A stretch of 64,000 bases of DNA from Mycolicibacterium neoaurum VKM Ac-1815D (GTDB lineage Bacteria; Actinomycetota; Actinomycetes; Mycobacteriales; Mycobacteriaceae): NCBI RefSeq assembly GCF_000317305.3, contig NC_023036.2, forward strand, positions 2,294,001 to 2,358,000, given 5' to 3'. Position numbers and translations under genes: made by a program. The notes under the pieces are model-generated. The model ran no database searches and had not been told where the DNA came from. It worked only from the letters and a program-made list of their open reading frames with translations. Numbering within the stretch: the stretch's first letter is position 1; each line of letters starts with the position of its first letter. Below, one piece after another: positions 1 through 9,673 of the stretch.

Positions 1-79
1 CAAGGTGTGCACCGTCGGGAACACCCTGAAGGCGGGCACCGAGGTGACGCTGGCGGTGACCGATGTCGGCCAGTCCTGA
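1..79 (+). CDS. OsmC/Ohr-family protein, 3' end only
   Basis: An open frame enters from the left edge (reading from base 2) and stops at TGA 77-79. The last 25 residues include a C-T-V-G-N-T-L stretch followed by E-V-T-L-A-V, which resembles the C-terminal catalytic-cysteine region of OsmC-type peroxide-stress proteins. In M. tuberculosis an OsmC-like gene (Rv2923c) lies directly upstream of acyP and smc, which supports the call. Its stop lies 17 bases inside acyP, so the two are probably translationally coupled. Only the tail is visible, so the family call rests on a short segment plus synteny. Confidence 0.55.
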   Translation, partial: KVCTVGNTLKAGTEVTLAVTDVGQS

Positions 80-347
80 CGTCCGACTCAACGCCTGGGT
101 GCACGGTCACGTGCAGGGCGTCGGTTTCCGGTGGTGGACGCGCGCGCGGGCACTCGAGCTGGGGTTGACCGGGTACGCGTCCAACCGCCCCGACGGGCGG
201 GTGCACGTGGTCGCCCAGGGCACCCGGGAGGACTGTCAGCGCCTGCTGGACCTGCTGCAGTCCGGCGGCACGCCGGGAACCGTCGACAATGTGGTGGCCG
301 ACTGGGCCGAGGTGGGCGACCCGATCACGGGCTTCAGCGAACGTTGA
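63..347 (+). CDS. acyP: Acylphosphatase
   Basis: A 94-residue cytosolic acylphosphatase, the normal length for this family, which hydrolyses carboxyl-phosphate bonds. The signature G-x-V-Q-G-V-G-F-R is at residues 15-23, and both catalytic residues are present: Arg23, which binds phosphate, and Asn41 in Y-A-S-N. The ATG overlaps the end of the upstream OsmC-type gene. smc follows after 26 bases, as in other mycobacteria. A second frame at 131-367 is a shadow. Confidence 0.93.
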   Translation: MSASPDVRLNAWVHGHVQGVGFRWWTRARALELGLTGYASNRPDGRVHVVAQGTREDCQRLLDLLQSGGTPGTVDNVVADWAEVGDPITGFSER

Positions 348-359
348 TCGCCCCGCCGG

Positions 360-365
360 TAGGGT
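360..365 (+). promoter_or_regulatory. -10-like hexamer before smc
   Basis: TAGGGT lies 8 nt before the smc ATG and fits the actinobacterial TANNNT -10 pattern. No Shine-Dalgarno sequence is visible between it and the start. If it is used, the smc mRNA would be leaderless or nearly so. Inference from spacing only. Confidence 0.35.
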
Positions 366-373
366 AACTCGGC

Positions 374-3300
374 ATGCATCTCAAGAGTCTGACGCTGAAG
401 GGTTTCAAGTCCTTCGCTGCGTCGACGACTCTTCGCTTCGAACCGGGCATCACCTGCGTGGTCGGCCCCAACGGCTCGGGTAAATCCAATGTCGTCGACG
501 CCCTGACCTGGGTGATGGGCGAGCAGGGCGCCAAAACGCTGCGCGGCGGCAAGATGGAGGACGTCATCTTCGCCGGGACCTCCTCGCGGGCGCCGCTGGG
601 CCGCGCCGAGGTGACGCTGACCATCGACAACGCCGATAACGCGCTGCCCATCGAATACTCCGAGGTCTCGATCACCCGTCGGATGTTCCGCGACGGCGCC
701 GGCGAGTATGAGATCAACGGCAGTCGCTGCCGGCTCGCCGACGTGCAGGAATTGCTCTCCGACTCCGGTATCGGCCGCGAAATGCACGTCATCGTCGGCC
801 AGGGCAAGCTCTCGGAGATCCTGGAATCGCGGCCGGAGGATCGGCGCGCGTTCATCGAGGAAGCCGCCGGGGTGCTCAAGCACCGCAAACGCAAAGAGAA
901 GGCCGTCCGCAAGCTCGACTCGATGCAGGCCAACCTGGCCCGATTGACCGACCTGACCACCGAGCTCCGCCGCCAACTGAAGCCGCTGGGGCGCCAGGCC
1001 GAGATGGCGCGCCGGGCCCAGACCATCCAGGCCGATCTGCGCGACGCCCGGCTGCGACTGGCCGCCGATGACCTGCTGCGCCGCCAGACCGAGTTCAACG
1101 ACACCAACCAAGCCGAGACCACGCTGCGTCGCGAGCACAACGAGGTGACGTCGCGTCTTGAGGTGGCGACCGTCGAACTGACTGCCCACGAGAGTGCCGT
1201 GGCCGAGCTGACCGAGCGGGCCGAGGCTGCCCAGCAGACCTGGTTCCGGTTGTCGGCGCTGGCCGAGCGGGTCAGCGCCACGGTGCGTATTGCCACCGAG
1301 CGCACCCAGTTGCTCGACGCCGAGCCCGAGGTCGACTCCGGCCGGGACCCCGATGCGCTGGAGGCCGAGGCCGATCAGATCGCCGAGATGGAGCAGGAGC
1401 TGCTGGCCGAGCTGGAAGCGGCGCGGGAGACCCTGGAGTACGCCCGCGCCGAACTCTCCGAGCGGGAGAACCTGGCGGCCGAGGCCGAACGTGCGCATCG
1501 GGCGGCGGCGCGCGCCGAGGCCGACCGCCGCGAGGGGCTGGCCCGGCTGGCCGGACAGGTCGACACACTGCGTGCCCGGGTCGAGTCGACCGATGAGACG
1601 ATCGCGACGTTGGTCGCCCGCATCGAAGAAGCCGCGGCACGCGTGCAGAAGGCGCAGGCCGAGTTCGAGACGGTCCAGGCCCGCGTCGGTGAGCTCGACG
1701 AGGGTGAGGTGGGGCTCGACGATCAGCATGATCGGTCGGTCTCCGCGTTGCGTGTTGCCGACGAGCGGGTGGCCGAACTGCAGGCGGCCGAACGCAGTGC
1801 CGAGCGTTCCGCAGTGTCGCTGCAGGCCCGCATCGATGCCCTGTCGGTGGGCTTGGAGCGCAAGGACGGCGCGGCCTGGCTGCTCGAAAACCACTCGGAT
1901 GCAGGCCTGTTCGGTTCGGTCGCGAAGTTGCTTCGGGTACGTGCGGGCTATGAGGTCGCGGTGGCCACGGTGCTGGGCCCTGCCGCGGATGCGCTGGCCG
2001 CCGACAACGTCGGCACCGCCCGCGCCGCGGTTGCCGCGCTGAAGGAGGCCGACGGCGGGCGCGCGGCAATCCTGTTGGGAGACTGGCAGGCACACGGCAG
2101 CCGAGCTGACGAGGAGCTTCCGGCCGGTGCGCAGTGGGCGCTCGATCTGGTCGAGGCACCGGAACGGTTGCGGGGCGCCACCGCAGCGCTGTTGTCCGGC
2201 GTGGTCGTGGTCGACGAGCTTTCCGCGGCACTGGATCTGGTGGCGTCCCGGCCGCACCTGCAGGCGGTCACCCGCGAGGGAGACCTGGTCGGCGCCGGCT
2301 GGGTCAGCGGCGGTTCCGATCGCAAGGTGTCCACACTGGAGATCGCCTCCGAGATCGAAAAGGCACGCACCGAACTGGAAGCGGCCGAGCGCCAGGCCGG
2401 CGAGCTTGCGGCCGCCCTGGCCGGCGCCAAGGAAGAGCAGGCGGCCCGCCAGGACGCCGCCGAACAGGCACTGGCCGCGCTCAACGAGTCGGATGCGGCG
2501 ATCTCGTCGGTATATGAGCAGCTGGGCCGCCTGGGGCAGGAATCGCGCAACGCCGACGCCGAGTGGCAGCGGCTGCTCAAGCAACGCGATGAGTTGGAGA
2601 CCGGTCGCGCCGCCACCGTCGAGGAGCTCACCGAGCTGGAATCCCGACTGCACAACGCGCAGCAGACGCCGATGTTCGAGGTCGACGATTCCGACGAGCG
2701 CCAGGAGTTCACCATGGCGGCCGAGGCCGCCCGCGCGACCGAGGTGGAGGCGCGGCTTGCCGTGCGCACCGCCGAGGAACGCGCCAATGCAGTCCGGGGC
2801 CGGGCGGATTCGTTGCGTCGATCTGCTGCCGCCGAGCGCGAGTCCCGGTTGCGCGCGGCGCGGGCCAGGGAGGCGCGCGAGCACGCGGCGACGGTGGCCG
2901 CGGCTGTCGCCGATGCCGGTCGTACGGTGGCCGCTCGGCTGGCGTCTGCGGTGGCGTTGGCGTCGCGGACCCGCGACCAGCTTGCCGTCGAACGGAGTGC
3001 ACAGGCCGAGGCGTTGAGCCGGGTGCGCACCGAGGTCACCGAATTGGGCGCGCGGCTGACCGCACTGACCGATTCGCTGCACCGCGATGAGGTCGCCAAG
3101 GCCCAAGCGGCGCTGCGCATCGAGCAGCTCGAACAGCAGGCGCTCGAGCAGTTCGGTTTGGCCGCAGCGGATTTGATCGCCGAGTACGGGCCGGATGTGC
3201 CCCTGCCGCCGACCGAGCTGGAGATGGCCGAGTACGAGCAGGCACGCGAGCGTGGGGAGCAGGTCACCGCGCCGGCGCCGATGCCGTTCGACCGGCCCAC

Positions 3301-3961
3301 CCAGGAGCGCCGGGCGAAGAAGGCCGAGCGGGAGCTCTCGGAGCTGGGCCGGGTGAATCCGCTTGCGCTGGAGGAGTTCGCGGCGCTGGAAGAGCGCTAC
3401 AACTTCCTCTCGACGCAGTTGGAGGATGTGAAGGCGGCCCGCAAGGATCTGATGGATGTCATCGCCGATGTCGATGAGCGCATCTTGACGGTGTTCGCCG
3501 ATGCCTATGCCGATGTGGAGCGTGAGTTCACCCAGGTGTTCGCCTCGCTGTTCCCCGGTGGCGAGGGGCGGCTGCTGCTGACCAACCCCGACGACCTGTT
3601 GACCACCGGTATCGAGGTGGAGGCTCGTCCGCCCGGTAAGAAGGTCAAGCGGTTGTCACTGTTGTCCGGTGGTGAGAAGTCGCTGACCGCGGTGGCGATG
3701 CTGGTCGCGATCTTCCGGGCCAGGCCGTCGCCGTTCTACATCATGGACGAGGTCGAGGCTGCCCTCGACGATGTGAACCTGCGGCGGTTGCTTGGCCTGT
3801 TCGAGCAATTGCGGGAAAAGTCGCAGCTGATCGTGATCACGCATCAGAAGCCGACCATGGAGATCGCCGACGCGCTCTACGGGGTCACCATGCAGGGCGA
3901 CGGCATAACCCAGGTGATCTCGCAGCGGATGCGTGGTCAGGACCTGGTGGGGACCGGCTGA
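374..3961 (+). CDS. smc: Chromosome segregation ATPase Smc
   Basis: A 1195-residue condensin subunit of typical length that organises and compacts the chromosome with ScpA/ScpB. The Walker A motif G-P-N-G-S-G-K-S is at residues 31-38. Long Glu/Ala/Arg-rich coiled coils follow, with a hinge around residues 500-640. The C-terminal head carries the ABC signature L-S-G-G-E-K near 1095 and the Walker B region [12 protein letters not shown] near 1120. Both head halves are intact, so the protein looks functional. It corresponds to Rv2922c and follows acyP as in M. tuberculosis. Long minus-strand frames under it are GC-driven shadows. Confidence 0.97.
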   Translation: MHLKSLTLKGFKSFAASTTLRFEPGITCVVGPNGSGKSNVVDALTWVMGEQGAKTLRGGKMEDVIFAGTSSRAPLGRAEVTLTIDNADNALPIEYSEVSITRRMFRDGAGEYEINGSRCRLADVQELLSDSGIGREMHVIVGQGKLSEILESRPEDRRAFIEEAAGVLKHRKRKEKAVRKLDSMQANLARLTDLTTELRRQLKPLGRQAEMARRAQTIQADLRDARLRLAADDLLRRQTEFNDTNQAETTLRREHNEVTSRLEVATVELTAHESAVAELTERAEAAQQTWFRLSALAERVSATVRIATERTQLLDAEPEVDSGRDPDALEAEADQIAEMEQELLAELEAARETLEYARAELSERENLAAEAERAHRAAARAEADRREGLARLAGQVDTLRARVESTDETIATLVARIEEAAARVQKAQAEFETVQARVGELDEGEVGLDDQHDRSVSALRVADERVAELQAAERSAERSAVSLQARIDALSVGLERKDGAAWLLENHSDAGLFGSVAKLLRVRAGYEVAVATVLGPAADALAADNVGTARAAVAALKEADGGRAAILLGDWQAHGSRADEELPAGAQWALDLVEAPERLRGATAALLSGVVVVDELSAALDLVASRPHLQAVTREGDLVGAGWVSGGSDRKVSTLEIASEIEKARTELEAAERQAGELAAALAGAKEEQAARQDAAEQALAALNESDAAISSVYEQLGRLGQESRNADAEWQRLLKQRDELETGRAATVEELTELESRLHNAQQTPMFEVDDSDERQEFTMAAEAARATEVEARLAVRTAEERANAVRGRADSLRRSAAAERESRLRAARAREAREHAATVAAAVADAGRTVAARLASAVALASRTRDQLAVERSAQAEALSRVRTEVTELGARLTALTDSLHRDEVAKAQAALRIEQLEQQALEQFGLAAADLIAEYGPDVPLPPTELEMAEYEQARERGEQVTAPAPMPFDRPTQERRAKKAERELSELGRVNPLALEEFAALEERYNFLSTQLEDVKAARKDLMDVIADVDERILTVFADAYADVEREFTQVFASLFPGGEGRLLLTNPDDLLTTGIEVEARPPGKKVKRLSLLSGGEKSLTAVAMLVAIFRARPSPFYIMDEVEAALDDVNLRRLLGLFEQLREKSQLIVITHQKPTMEIADALYGVTMQGDGITQVISQRMRGQDLVGTG

Positions 3962-4021
3962 TTTTGGTGTGCGTTTGGGGTCGGGGGCTCCGGTAGGGTT
4001 TTTGGGGTTGGAGGTGGCCCG

Positions 4022-4648
4022 ATGGATCTGAAAGTTGACGCCGAACTGCTGAACGCTGCCGGTGAGCGGCTGCTCGCCGCGGCGCAGAGTTTGCCGGATG
4101 CGCCCGAGCGGTTCACTCCCTCATTGGGGTCCGATGCACTTTCCCAGGCGTTGGCCGCCGATATCCCGAAGGCCGAAGGGCCCATCATCGAGGGATTGCC
4201 CCCGCTGAAGACGGCGGCGACCGGAACGGCCGAGTCGGTGATCGAGGCGGCCCGCCGGTACGGCCAAGGCGATGCGCACCTCAAGAGCAAGATCGAAGAG
4301 GCGATCACGCCATCTGCCGGTGCTGCGGGTGCCGGTGGGGCCTCTGGAGCCGGCGCCGGCGGGCAGCTCGGCGGCATGCTCGGAATGCCCATACAGATGG
4401 CCCAGCAGGCCGCGCAGATTCCTCAGCAGGTCGGTGGGATGGTGGCGTCGTTGCCTCAGTCGGCCATGCAGGGTGCCCAGCAGGTGGGGGAGCAGGTTCA
4501 GCAGATCGTCGAGCAGTTCTCCGACAAGGAATCAAAGGACGGCGAGTCGAAGCCCGAGGAGCGTTCGGAAGCGGGCGAGCGCGGTGAGCGTGCTCCAGTC
4601 GACAAGCCGTCGCGTTCGGCTGAAAACAACGCGGCGATCAATCTTTAG
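4022..4648 (+). CDS. EspC-like type VII secretion substrate
   Basis: A 208-residue protein of unknown function. Its N-terminal 95 residues are Ala/Leu-rich and predicted helical, and end in R-R-Y-G-Q-G-D, giving a Y80-x-x-x-D84 motif of the kind that targets proteins to ESX systems. This resembles the small EspC-type (T7SS_ESX_EspC) substrates. Residues 97-120 are Gly/Ala-rich, 120-165 Gln/Met-rich, and the tail is charged (Lys/Glu/Ser) and probably disordered. GGAGG sits 8 nt before the ATG. It converges on the EspK-like gene. No ESX core genes are in the window, so any secretion system it uses is encoded elsewhere. Confidence 0.6.
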   Translation: MDLKVDAELLNAAGERLLAAAQSLPDAPERFTPSLGSDALSQALAADIPKAEGPIIEGLPPLKTAATGTAESVIEAARRYGQGDAHLKSKIEEAITPSAGAAGAGGASGAGAGGQLGGMLGMPIQMAQQAAQIPQQVGGMVASLPQSAMQGAQQVGEQVQQIVEQFSDKESKDGESKPEERSEAGERGERAPVDKPSRSAENNAAINL

Positions 4649-4698
4649 GGCGTGCTGTCGTCTGGCTCGGTGACAATGCCTCCGCAAACGTAGTAATA

Positions 4699-4732
4699 CC
4701 CGTAGTACTGGTCCTGCCTGTAGTACTACGGG
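4699..4732. terminator. Hairpin between convergent T7SS genes
   Basis: Perfect 11-base inverted repeats CCCGTAGTACT (4699-4709) and AGTACTACGGG (4722-4732) enclose a 12-nt loop. They sit between the stop of the EspC-like gene (4648) and the stop of the minus-strand EspK-like gene (4736). There is no long T tract, as is usual in mycobacteria. A third GTAGTA copy lies just upstream at 4690. Probably a bidirectional terminator. Confidence 0.6.
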
Positions 4733-4735
4733 GGT

Positions 4736-7057
4736 TCAGCTGACCATTGCCGGTAGGGCGTCGGTGGTGAGCACGCTGATGTGTTGCCAGTAGATCCAGT
4801 CGGTGATGGCGGCGCGTTGGAGTTCGGGGTCGAGCGCTGTTTGGGCTTTATGCAGGGCGACGGCTTGCAGATGGTCGGCGTAGGTGATCATCGCTTTGAG
4901 GTGGGCGCCGGCGCGGTCGGGGTTGGCGCTCAGTAGCGGCTTGCACACTTCGAGCAGCAGGTTGATCCGGTTGTCTGGTGGTGGGGTGGCGTCGGCGGGG
5001 GTGGGCGGAAGGAGTTCGGCCAGCCCGGCTGGTCCCACCGTGGCGAGTTTGGTGGCCACGGCTGGGGCGATGACTTCAAGTCGGCTGCGGCCCTGCATCT
5101 TCCCGCTTTCTGGCATGTCCTCCGGGGTGAGGATGTCGCGGGCGGCGCCGAGGTCGAAGCCTTTGAGGTTTGCTTCGGTGCCGATGACGGCCTGCAGGGT
5201 GACGTTGTGGTGGCGTACCCATTCCTGCAGGGCGAGCAGGGGATAGGTGGCCCAGGTGCCTCGGGTGGAGGCGGGGATGGATTCGTCGGCGGAGACCATC
5301 TTGACCTGTGGCGGCAGTTGGACGTGCTCGGGGATGTAGGCGAGCCCGTAGTTGTTGGCGACCAGGATCTGACCGTCACCGGTGACGCCGGCGATCCAGA
5401 ACAGGCTGGGGTCGGTGATGTCGACGTTGAGCGCGGCGGCGATGTGCCGGGCCAGTTGGCGTGGATTGTTTCCCTTGCGGCGCAGGGCTCCTGCGGTCGC
5501 TGCGGCGGCAATGGCATCGCGTTCGGCGCGCGCGGCGGAGATGGGGACCGGCGCGGCCGCGGCGCCCGCGGCGCCTTGGCTGGTCGAGGTCGGTGCGATG
5601 GCGGGGCCGGCGGTTCCGGCCGTGGGTGCGACCGGTGCGGCAGGAGCCGGTGTCGACGGGGGTGCCAGTGGCATGGGCGGGGCGCCGGCCGGTGGCGCGG
5701 CGGGCGCCGCGGGTGCGGGAGCGCTGGGTGTGACGGGTCCGCTGGTGTGGTTGACTGCGGCGGCCGGCGAGGTGGCACTCGACGTGTCGGGCGGTTGGTA
5801 GACCGCGGGTGCCGGTGTTGCCGGTGCCGGGGACGGCTGTCCTAGCGGTGCTTGGGTCAGCGGAGGTTGCGTTGAGCCGGCGGCCTTGGTGATGTCGTTG
5901 AAGCCCTTTTGGAAGTCCTGCTGGGGCGTATTGACCGGTGCGGCAACGGATCCCGCGGCATTGCCAGCCGAGGCTGCGGGGGATTGGGATGTTCCGCCGG
6001 AAGCTCCACCACCGCCTGAACTGCTCCCGCTGCCCAAGCCGCCGCCTCCGGAAGATGAACCGCCGCCCAGGCCGGGTGATGGTGCCGAGGTCCCCGTTGA
6101 GTTGAAGTTCGTCGTCGGTGCGGGATGAGGGCTCGAGCCCACAGCCGCCCCAACTGGCGTTTGCGGACGACCGACTCCTGGCCCGCTCAATGGCGGAGGA
6201 GTAGGTGCCGCTCTCGGCTGCTCATCTAGTTTCACCACCGGTGCTGCTGGGGGCGGGGTGTTATCGGAAACAGGGGTACCGGGAGGCGAGACCGGCTCTG
6301 GTTCCATATCTAGGTTGAGAGTCGGCGCGGCAGGCGGCGGCGCCTTGCTCTCCCCTGATGCCAGTGTGTCGGGATCGGGGGCACCACTGGTCACATCCCT
6401 GCGACCATTGACGAAGTGGACTGGTTCCGGGTCGGGCCTCCCGTTCGGCTGGCTGGTTGGTGCGGGCACGGTGTCGCCGGACCTCGGATCTTCTGGAAAC
6501 ACCATCTCGGGTGGAGTACGCAGGATCCGGTCTAGCGAAGTCTGTAGCTGACCTTCGCTTGGTTGCCACCGATCCAGCCGCGTGGAGATTGCTGTGTTCT
6601 CGACGTCGGCCACGTTAGCTTCTCTTGTCAATCGGACTAACTCATCTATACGCTTCTGCCTCACATCGGGCTTAAGGCTTGACGATTCAAGCTCGCTGAT
6701 CTCGGCCGTGGCCTGGATTACTCTGTTGAAAATCGAAATTTTCGTATTTAAAACTTGTGTGAACGTATTCGTGTACCACGATATCGTGCGCACAAGACTC
6801 AGCTGCTGATTTCTCATAGAAGCAACACTCTTCGATGTGGCTTCGGTCGCCGAGTTAGCGCCTGGCCCCGACCAGATGGCCCCCGAGGTGAGCTCAGTGT
6901 GCTCGCGTAGCCAATTTTCAGAAGCCTGCGTGAGGCTCCGGAGTGTGTTTATAAGTGCCTGCGCCTTTGCCGCTATTGCTTGTTCATCAACATCGGGCCA
7001 CCCGCCTGGAGTGATCATTTCATCGGCGTATTTACCTGACGGTTTCGAAAACCCCAT
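4736..7057 (-). CDS. EspK-like WxG-motif type VII secretion protein
   Basis: A 773-residue protein in three parts. Residues 1-185 are helical with a WxG motif (Trp62-Ser-Gly64). Residues 190-500 are very rich in Pro, Ala, Gly and Ser. The folded C-terminal region (about 510-773) resembles the end of ESX-1-associated EspK proteins from memory, and I am only moderately sure of that. No signal peptide is visible, as expected for a T7SS client or chaperone. The base composition changes sharply within the gene: its 5' part (above about 6.3 kb) is AT-rich and its 3' part is normal high GC. The start lies 5 nt after the stop of the upstream membrane-protein gene, with only a weak GAAAG ribosome site. 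The function is not established. Confidence 0.55.
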   Translation of the reverse strand: MGFSKPSGKYADEMITPGGWPDVDEQAIAAKAQALINTLRSLTQASENWLREHTELTSGAIWSGPGANSATEATSKSVASMRNQQLSLVRTISWYTNTFTQVLNTKISIFNRVIQATAEISELESSSLKPDVRQKRIDELVRLTREANVADVENTAISTRLDRWQPSEGQLQTSLDRILRTPPEMVFPEDPRSGDTVPAPTSQPNGRPDPEPVHFVNGRRDVTSGAPDPDTLASGESKAPPPAAPTLNLDMEPEPVSPPGTPVSDNTPPPAAPVVKLDEQPRAAPTPPPLSGPGVGRPQTPVGAAVGSSPHPAPTTNFNSTGTSAPSPGLGGGSSSGGGGLGSGSSSGGGGASGGTSQSPAASAGNAAGSVAAPVNTPQQDFQKGFNDITKAAGSTQPPLTQAPLGQPSPAPATPAPAVYQPPDTSSATSPAAAVNHTSGPVTPSAPAPAAPAAPPAGAPPMPLAPPSTPAPAAPVAPTAGTAGPAIAPTSTSQGAAGAAAAPVPISAARAERDAIAAAATAGALRRKGNNPRQLARHIAAALNVDITDPSLFWIAGVTGDGQILVANNYGLAYIPEHVQLPPQVKMVSADESIPASTRGTWATYPLLALQEWVRHHNVTLQAVIGTEANLKGFDLGAARDILTPEDMPESGKMQGRSRLEVIAPAVATKLATVGPAGLAELLPPTPADATPPPDNRINLLLEVCKPLLSANPDRAGAHLKAMITYADHLQAVALHKAQTALDPELQRAAITDWIYWQHISVLTTDALPAMVS

Positions 7058-7062
7058 AAAAT

Positions 7063-8178
7063 CTAACTTTCAGCGTATTCACATGCATAGTAGATCGCGA
7101 AGTTTGCATAATTCGCCACAGAAGATAAATAACTGTCAGCGCTATTATAGCTGTCGATAGAGGCGGCAAATGCGTCCCAATACACCGATGATAAGGACGA
7201 CAAATCAAAAAGGGTTGGGTTGCCACTCCGCTTGCCAAGTGCAAGTAGGTCTACTGCGTACTTCCGCATAATGTCTGCTGACTGATCCATCACGCGGCGT
7301 TGTTCCGCGGTCCACTGACCTGCCGTTAAGTTCGGATCGATGGCTTGCCATTGAGTGACGTCCGAATCAAACTTCCGCGAAACGTCTTTCCAATCCTTGC
7401 ACACAGCATTTCCGGTGTCGCCAATGAATATTGATGGAGAGTTCACGTCGATTGGTCGATGTTCGACATCGGGAGGACTTGGAGTCGAAACAAAGGGAAC
7501 TCGCGCTGCGGCAGATCCGTAATCGATCGCCGCGCAAATGGAGACGATAGCTCCAGCCAAGTCTGTGGTCACCACCGCGAGCGCATTGTCGCGCTCGGTA
7601 TACGTAGGAAGGGAGTCGGCATATGCCCGCCAAAAGGCAATTGCTTGCAAGTACAACTCGCGCATTGCGCGGTGAGGTGTGGCCTTGGCTAGTTCCACGG
7701 TTTGGTCGGCAGCTCGCCGCATTGCGTCCGCAACATCTTGGTAAACCGAACGCTGGCTGTCGGTCCACTCTGAGGCCGGGATTGTTATGTCGCGTTCGGT
7801 CCAGCCCATTTTTTGCCGCTGCGATAATGAACTGATAATCGGTCGGGAGGGTTCGCACGTAGGGTCTTCTGTGATGACAGACACCGGCCCCGTATCGTTC
7901 GCGCTTGCAACGTCGGACTCTGAAGGAGTCGACGAGGTTGCTTGAGTTGTATCGCCACTCCGTGTGAAGAGAAGGGTAGCCCCCACGGATATAGCAACCA
8001 CAAGCAAGACAGCAATGCCAATTAGCAGCCACTTGATGCTGTTTTTCGGTGGCGGAGGAGGCGGCGCCCAGCTAACTTGCTGTAACTGTCCGTGTCCGTA
8101 TTGGGGTTTCGGGGGATCATCCTGATGCTGCGAACTCGGCTGTAGCGGATCCCAACCCGGCGGAGGCAGGTTGGTCAT
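7063..8178 (-). CDS. Single-pass membrane protein with duplicated extracytoplasmic domain
   Basis: A 371-residue protein I do not recognise. The N-terminal 45 residues are Pro/Gln-rich and probably cytoplasmic, followed by one transmembrane helix at 49-72. The outer part contains two similar halves, 108-215 and 260-366. Each starts with Cys (108, 260), has a W-T-x-x-Q-R-x-V motif (from Trp138 and Trp289) and ends with Cys (215, 366), all at a constant offset of 151-152 residues. A disulphide within each half is likely. Translation starts at a strong GAAAGGAGG site 5 nt before the ATG. It is the first gene of a two-gene unit with the EspK-like gene and is AT-rich throughout. Confidence 0.75.
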   Translation of the reverse strand: MTNLPPPGWDPLQPSSQHQDDPPKPQYGHGQLQQVSWAPPPPPPKNSIKWLLIGIAVLLVVAISVGATLLFTRSGDTTQATSSTPSESDVASANDTGPVSVITEDPTCEPSRPIISSLSQRQKMGWTERDITIPASEWTDSQRSVYQDVADAMRRAADQTVELAKATPHRAMRELYLQAIAFWRAYADSLPTYTERDNALAVVTTDLAGAIVSICAAIDYGSAAARVPFVSTPSPPDVEHRPIDVNSPSIFIGDTGNAVCKDWKDVSRKFDSDVTQWQAIDPNLTAGQWTAEQRRVMDQSADIMRKYAVDLLALGKRSGNPTLFDLSSLSSVYWDAFAASIDSYNSADSYLSSVANYANFAIYYACEYAES

Positions 8179-8749
8179 CGCAGCCTCCTTTCACTTCCGT
8201 GCGCAGTCACCGATCCACCTCAATCTTCGACCATCATCATCGGCGGATGCTATCCACCCTTGACCTACCCGCCACTTTAGTTGATGGAAGAGAGTGCGTG
8301 GAGCGCAAGTTTCGCGGTGAAGCTTGCGTACGTGAGCTGTGTTCATCGCGCTGCGGAGAATCCGAGAAAAAGAGTCTTAGGAGTACGGTGTCGGTGAGGT
8401 TACGGCCCGATCGGGTTGCGCGCTAAACGATCCGTGGTGTGTGGGGATACTCAGTATTGACGAGCCTCAGTTCCGCTGGGCCGGTGACGTGTCCTGACCA
8501 TCCCTGGGCGACCTGGAGCGATCTATGGCGAGCGTCTAAAGGCAGGGAGGAGTCAGTTGTTTCATAGTGGAGTGATGATGTCTGGCTGCTCAATGTTCGG
8601 GATGATGCCCGTTGGAGCGTGCCGCTGAATCCCCTGGGTCATGTATTTCATGTCGAATCAGCACGTATTTCAAGTCACTTGCCTTTATATCCTTGTGAAG
8701 TAGCGGCCACGTTTTCTGAACAAGTGCATCTTGGCTGTTCGGTACGTGC
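8179..8749. other. 571-base non-coding stretch in the T7SS locus
   Basis: I see no convincing gene on either strand; short frames here lack ribosome sites and typical codon use. It should contain the promoter of the 8178 gene and the transcript end of the lipoprotein gene. Visible elements are a short inverted repeat CGCAAG/CTTGCG (8304-8309, 8323-8328), a 10-base palindrome CCCGATCGGG (8406-8415), and two imperfect 14-base direct repeats with the core GTATTTCA at 8641-8654 and 8663-8676. The stretch is AT-rich compared with the rest of the window. Confidence 0.5.
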
Positions 8750-9673
8750 CTACTCAGGCCACCCTGGTTCTGCTGGCTCCACAGGTGGGGGGCTACGAAG
8801 TGCGGTACTTGCCGACCTCAACCGCTGTGCTGCGCTAGCTGGGTATCGGTCAAGGCAACGTTGGCGCATCGACTCCTCTACACCACGGGCTTCCGACTCG
8901 AGCGTCTTAATCTCTTGGCTGTCAGGCGCAAGGTCCCGGTGATCACTATCAACCCAGGATTTCACGGATTGGAATCCGGTAACAAACCACGGGCCGAACA
9001 CATCGCCTGTTGGTGCTGGAAGTGGACCTCTTTGTGGCTGCGTAGGAGATTTCGGAGCCCTAGCCGTTGTCGGACCTTCGGTCGAAAACTCGATCCTCCA
9101 AACATCCATGTTGGCATTGTCGGCCTTTTGTGCCGTGCTGGACAGTTCAGCTTTAAGCGGGATGAACGATTCGTTGTCGGGCATCTTTCGATAGGCTGAA
9201 AATGTTGCATCACAGACGAATGACCTAAAACCATTTGGTATCGGGTCAATCTGTAGAACGTGAAGGTCTTCGTGTCCATACATCTGCTGCTGGTCTTGCT
9301 CTGGTCCACCTAAGAACGCGTGTGTCATCCGATTTGCCTGAGGTAGTGCGAGCCATTCGGGCGTCCATGGCTCCACGTATGCGGGCGTGGCACGGTCGTA
9401 GCCTGGGTAGCCAGATTTTTGGTTGTTGGTGTAAGAGATGGCCAGCCACGACTCTAGGTACGCACGCAATGGAACAGATTCGCCAGTTGTTAGATCGATC
9501 CCAGGCTCGGATGTCCAGCGAAAGCGGAAGTTGTCCATTCGCTCAGGCCAGTTCGGTGTAGTGAGATCCTCTTTTGGCCCTTCTTGTGACGGTGACGTAC
9601 CGCATGAAGTCAATACAGACACAGCAATGATGGCTGCGAGCGCGGCCTTGCGGGGCGGCTTAAGAACCGGCAT
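8750..9673 (-). CDS. Predicted lipoprotein of the T7SS locus
   Basis: A 307-residue exported protein. The N-terminus has a basic start, a hydrophobic stretch and a lipobox L-T-S-C with Cys24, so it should be lipid-anchored on the outer face of the membrane. The mature part has no domain I recognise, although it is rich in aromatic residues and contains a G-H-E-D-L-H stretch. Its start overlaps the end of the EspA/EspE-like gene by 14 bases, which indicates co-translation, and its product probably works with that protein. The coding sequence is AT-rich relative to the core genome. Confidence 0.7.
   Translation of the reverse strand: MPVLKPPRKAALAAIIAVSVLTSCGTSPSQEGPKEDLTTPNWPERMDNFRFRWTSEPGIDLTTGESVPLRAYLESWLAISYTNNQKSGYPGYDRATPAYVEPWTPEWLALPQANRMTHAFLGGPEQDQQQMYGHEDLHVLQIDPIPNGFRSFVCDATFSAYRKMPDNESFIPLKAELSSTAQKADNANMDVWRIEFSTEGPTTARAPKSPTQPQRGPLPAPTGDVFGPWFVTGFQSVKSWVDSDHRDLAPDSQEIKTLESEARGVEESMRQRCLDRYPASAAQRLRSASTALRSPPPVEPAEPGWPE

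Noticed and set aside
236..3106. A 956-codon open frame on the minus strand under smc
   Set aside because: It is fully antisense to an intact Smc with all motifs. Its Gly/Leu/Arg-rich content is what high-GC codon bias produces on the opposite strand.
8199..8426. A possible 75-codon gene in the non-coding stretch
   Set aside because: No ribosome site, composition unlike coding DNA here, no recognised similarity. It is also divergent over the promoter of the 8178 gene.
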